DNA of 9,015 nt, taken from contig CAZQLE010000164.1 in NCBI GenBank assembly GCA_964593905.1, positions 1-9,015 on the forward strand. The letters run 5' to 3'. The notes beneath the pieces are model-generated. The model had not been told where the DNA came from. It made no database searches and was given only the letters and a program-made list of their open reading frames with translations. A program made the translations under genes and the position numbers. Positions 6,856-9,015 of this stretch are shown here, in pieces. This DNA comes from CAZQLE01 sp964593905 (GTDB lineage Bacteria; Chloroflexota; Anaerolineae; Anaerolineales; Anaerolineaceae). The number at the start of each line of letters is the position of its first letter. Positions within the stretch are counted from its first letter, which is position 1.

Positions 6856-7623
6856 CTACCCTTTTGAGGCCATGCGGCTGTCAATTTCGGTGAGTGTTTT
6901 ATGCGGCACAGCAGCGTTCAAAGCCATCAACGCCGGGTCCGATTTTACCAGTTCCAATACATCCAGCCAGCTTGCGGTCAGCGGATGCTCCAGCCGTGAG
7001 AATATCAGCCGCACAGCTTCCAGGTCCTCAGGAGTATCCACCGTCCAGCGCAGGCTGCCATGATCTTCGCTGTGATCCATGATCCAGATTTTGAAGCGGC
7101 CCTGTTTATCATACAAATAGGGCATGACATGTTCGCGTTCGAACTTCTCTTCGGCTTCGGTCCAGGCGCGCCGCAAAGCATCTGCGCTGGCAACTTCAAT
7201 ATCCAGCCCAATCGGGTAGGTGCGCTTCCAGGGTGGGGGCAGGCGGTTGGCCGCAAAATCCACCCCGCGTTCCAAAAAACCATCCACCAGTTGGTCGATC
7301 AAACCCGGATCAATCAAAGGGCAGTCGGCGGTCAGGCGAATGACCACATCCGCCTGTGAGGCTTCCAACGCGCGATAGTAGCGGTCCAGCACATCAAACG
7401 AACTGCCGCGAAATACCGGCACTTTGTGCGCCCGGCAGTAGGTTTCCAGGGTGTCATCGCTGGCATCATTGGTGGTTGCCACCATCACGCTATCGGCGCT
7501 TTTCGCCTGCCGGGCGCGTTCGACCACCCAGCCCAGCATCGGCCGATCGCCAATCTCTTTTAACACTTTGCCGGGGAGCCGGGAGGAGCTCATCCGCGCC
7601 TGAATGATAATCACTTTTTTCAT
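6856..7623 (-). CDS. SpsF/NeuA-like sugar nucleotide cytidylyltransferase (255 aa)
   Basis: This belongs to the cytidylyltransferase family of NeuA, KdsB, PseF and SpsF, which joins CTP to an acidic sugar (or a related sugar) to give a CMP-sugar and pyrophosphate. The signature nucleotide loop QARMSSSRLPGKVL is at 8-21. RLTADCPLIDP (96-106) carries Asp100 for the metal, YPIGLDIE (136-143) is the sugar-side motif, and REHVMPY (163-169) and RWTVDTPEDL (192-201) complete the active site. Length fits SpsF-type enzymes. The frame is open upstream to 7737, but ATG at 7623 begins the canonical MKKVIIIQARM, so it is chosen. It follows the GT39-type gene by 19 bases with only a weak ribosome site. A product such as a CMP-nonulosonate or Kdo-like sugar is inferred; no sugar-synthesis gene (NeuB type) lies in the window. 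Confidence 0.9.
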   Translation of the reverse strand: MKKVIIIQARMSSSRLPGKVLKEIGDRPMLGWVVERARQAKSADSVMVATTNDASDDTLETYCRAHKVPVFRGSSFDVLDRYYRALEASQADVVIRLTADCPLIDPGLIDQLVDGFLERGVDFAANRLPPPWKRTYPIGLDIEVASADALRRAWTEAEEKFEREHVMPYLYDKQGRFKIWIMDHSEDHGSLRWTVDTPEDLEAVRLIFSRLEHPLTASWLDVLELVKSDPALMALNAAVPHKTLTEIDSRMASKG

Positions 7624-7642
7624 AAGAGTCAGTTCTCGATAT

Positions 7643-9015
7643 CTATAAATTAGGGTTCTTCCGGTATACCTGCCAGAAGGAACCGGGAATGTTGGCTTCG
7701 TAATGGTAATTCTGACAAACCCACCGGTAAAGCTCACCCATTGCGGGATGAATCACCGGCCGGGCGGTGGCCGGCGTGGCCGGCAAGTTAATCTCTGCCA
7801 ATTTTTCGGTCACCGGCCGGTAACGCTCATCCACCTGCCGGTTGATCCAATCGGGGTTGCCAGCCAGCGCACAGGGCTGCCCGGCGGCCGGCCGCAGCAG
7901 CGGCCAGACCGGCGAAACAGAATCCAGAATCAATTCCGGCGGGTCGGCCTTTAAATCGGCCAGCAACTGCCCTGTCAGCTCGGCGCTGATCGGGTTCGGG
8001 GTAAACAGGGGCAGCGCAAAAAAAACAGCCGAGGCCGCCATACGCTCACTGGCGCGGTAAACGCCGGTTTCCATGCCCCATTGCAAAATACGCGCATCCG
8101 CTGTCGAATGCTGGCGCACCCACCCGGCCAGCAGACCGGTGGGTTGATCGGCGGGTGTCAGGTACGCCATGCCCAGCGAAACCAGGCCATTGAGCAGCGC
8201 TGCCCCCACCAGCAGCAGCACAAAAATTTGCGGCAGCCGCTGCCAGTGCAGCTTCAACCAGCGGCCTTCCAACAAAAACACCGCCGCAGCGGTCAGCACG
8301 GTCAGGGTGGGCACTACCGGCAGCAGATAATGCGGAAATCCATTTCCGGTCAAATTCATTGCCAGCAGCGTTATCGGAAAATCGATCCCGGCGATCAGAC
8401 AGGCTGCCCAGGCCAGTTTGGCCGGGGGCTCGGCGCTGCTGCCAGCGCGCAAGCGTTTCAGGGCAAGCAGCCCCGCCAGCCAGAGAAAAGGACCAAACAC
8501 AAACCAGATCGATTGCCGTGCAATCGAAGCCAGATTAATCCATAAACCGGTTGCCAGGGCAGCCGGCAGATCATTCATACCGCGGTTATAAACGATCACC
8601 GCCCGCCAGAACTCGGCCAGAGCGCCTTGCAGGCCAAAATACACCAGCCAGATCAGCCAGATGCCGCCCACTCCAACCGCAAAAACGGCCAGTTGGCCCA
8701 ACACCCGCCGCAACGGCCTGCGCCGGGTTTCAAAAGCCAGAAAAACCAGCACCAGCACCAGCAGCCCAAAAACCAGGTTGGGTTTGAGCGAAGACAACAC
8801 ACCCACGGTCAGGCCCAGCAAAAACAGGGTCAACCTGCTGCGGCGGGCTGTGCCGCTCAACAGGCCGGTCAAAAGGCTATATGCCAGAAATTGAAACGGC
8901 AGTCCATATTCTTCGGTCAGGTTGCCGCCATCCAACACAAACGGCACCTGCACCAAAAGTATCGCCACCGCCAGCCAGGCTGGGGTCAGGCCTTCGGACA
9001 GCCCCTGGGCCCATA
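7643..9015 (-). CDS. GT39-type membrane glycosyltransferase, C-terminal part (5' end cut by window edge)
   Basis: The frame is open from the right edge to TAG at 7645-7643, giving 456 residues of the C-terminal part; the true start and catalytic N-terminal loop are outside. A GTG at 8968 is not a start, as the frame continues in coding style upstream (WAQGLSEGLTPAW). Visible marks of a GT39/ArnT-like protein are LDGGNLTEEYGLPF (27-40), LKPNLVFG (76-83), NGFPHYLLPVVP (224-235) and about seven membrane segments (roughly 17-29, 43-55, 62-90, 107-127, 165-185, 203-222 and 231-250). A last hydrophobic stretch lies near 260-285, before a soluble C-terminal tail of about 170 residues with RASERMAASAVFF. 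Such enzymes transfer sugars from polyprenyl-phosphate donors outside the membrane. Substrate unknown. It is the first gene seen in the block and is closely followed by the cytidylyltransferase. Confidence 0.87.
   Translation of the reverse strand, partial: WAQGLSEGLTPAWLAVAILLVQVPFVLDGGNLTEEYGLPFQFLAYSLLTGLLSGTARRSRLTLFLLGLTVGVLSSLKPNLVFGLLVLVLVFLAFETRRRPLRRVLGQLAVFAVGVGGIWLIWLVYFGLQGALAEFWRAVIVYNRGMNDLPAALATGLWINLASIARQSIWFVFGPFLWLAGLLALKRLRAGSSAEPPAKLAWAACLIAGIDFPITLLAMNLTGNGFPHYLLPVVPTLTVLTAAAVFLLEGRWLKLHWQRLPQIFVLLLVGAALLNGLVSLGMAYLTPADQPTGLLAGWVRQHSTADARILQWGMETGVYRASERMAASAVFFALPLFTPNPISAELTGQLLADLKADPPELILDSVSPVWPLLRPAAGQPCALAGNPDWINRQVDERYRPVTEKLAEINLPATPATARPVIHPAMGELYRWVCQNYHYEANIPGSFWQVYRKNPNL

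Noticed and set aside
5687..7063. A 458-codon open frame on the plus strand
   Set aside because: It is antisense to the GT2, GT-A-like and cytidylyltransferase genes. Its codons are in exact register with those of the GT2 and GT-A-like genes, which share one frame. It stays open because TTA, CTA and TCA codons are avoided in these GC-rich genes. Its Arg/Gln/Pro/His-rich product has no recognisable domain.
7624..7737. N-terminal extension of the cytidylyltransferase to 7737
   Set aside because: It would overlap the end of the upstream gene by about 95 bases, and the family's conserved start is the MKKVIIIQARM at 7623.
8081..8545. A 154-codon open frame on the plus strand
   Set aside because: It lies opposite the right-edge GT39-type gene. 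Its Gln/Arg/His-rich product is typical of the complement of Leu/Ala-rich membrane protein codons.

Overview
The window is a fully co-oriented block of eight genes, all on the minus strand, devoted to building a cell-surface or secreted glycan. It holds no RNA gene, mobile element or CRISPR array that I can see. The GC-rich, tightly packed genes, and large membrane glycosyltransferases (GTs) of a type I associate with Anaerolineae, suggest a bacterium of the phylum Chloroflexota. That taxonomic guess rests on protein style only and is low to moderate confidence.

In transcription order (right to left) the genes are: (1) a GT39-type polytopic membrane glycosyltransferase cut by the right edge (7643-9015); (2) an SpsF/NeuA-type sugar nucleotide cytidylyltransferase (6856-7623); (3) an uncharacterised GT-A-like protein (5930-6850); (4) a GT2-family glycosyltransferase (4970-5923); (5) a GT-B-like protein resembling CDP-glycerol/capsule-type transferases (3405-4892); (6) a Gfo/Idh/MocA-family NAD(P)-dependent sugar oxidoreductase (2371-3378); (7) a GT-C-like membrane protein (632-2374); (8) another GT39-type membrane glycosyltransferase cut by the left edge (1-635). 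The last gene has no stop inside the window but is clearly real.

Spacing indicates one operon or at most two. Genes 1 to 4 are separated by 19, 5 and 6 bases. Genes 6, 7 and 8 are joined by ATGA overlaps. The only gap long enough for a promoter is the 77 bases between genes 4 and 5. There is no gene-free stretch over 300 bases.

The likely division of labour is this. The oxidoreductase makes a modified sugar and the cytidylyltransferase activates a sugar as a CMP (or CDP) derivative. The cytosolic GT2, GT-A-like and GT-B-like enzymes assemble a glycan on a carrier. The multi-spanning GT-C/GT39 enzymes add sugars from polyprenyl-phosphate donors on the outer face of the membrane. Substrates cannot be read from the sequence. 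The least explained members are the GT-A-like protein (gene 3) and the GT-B-like protein (gene 5).
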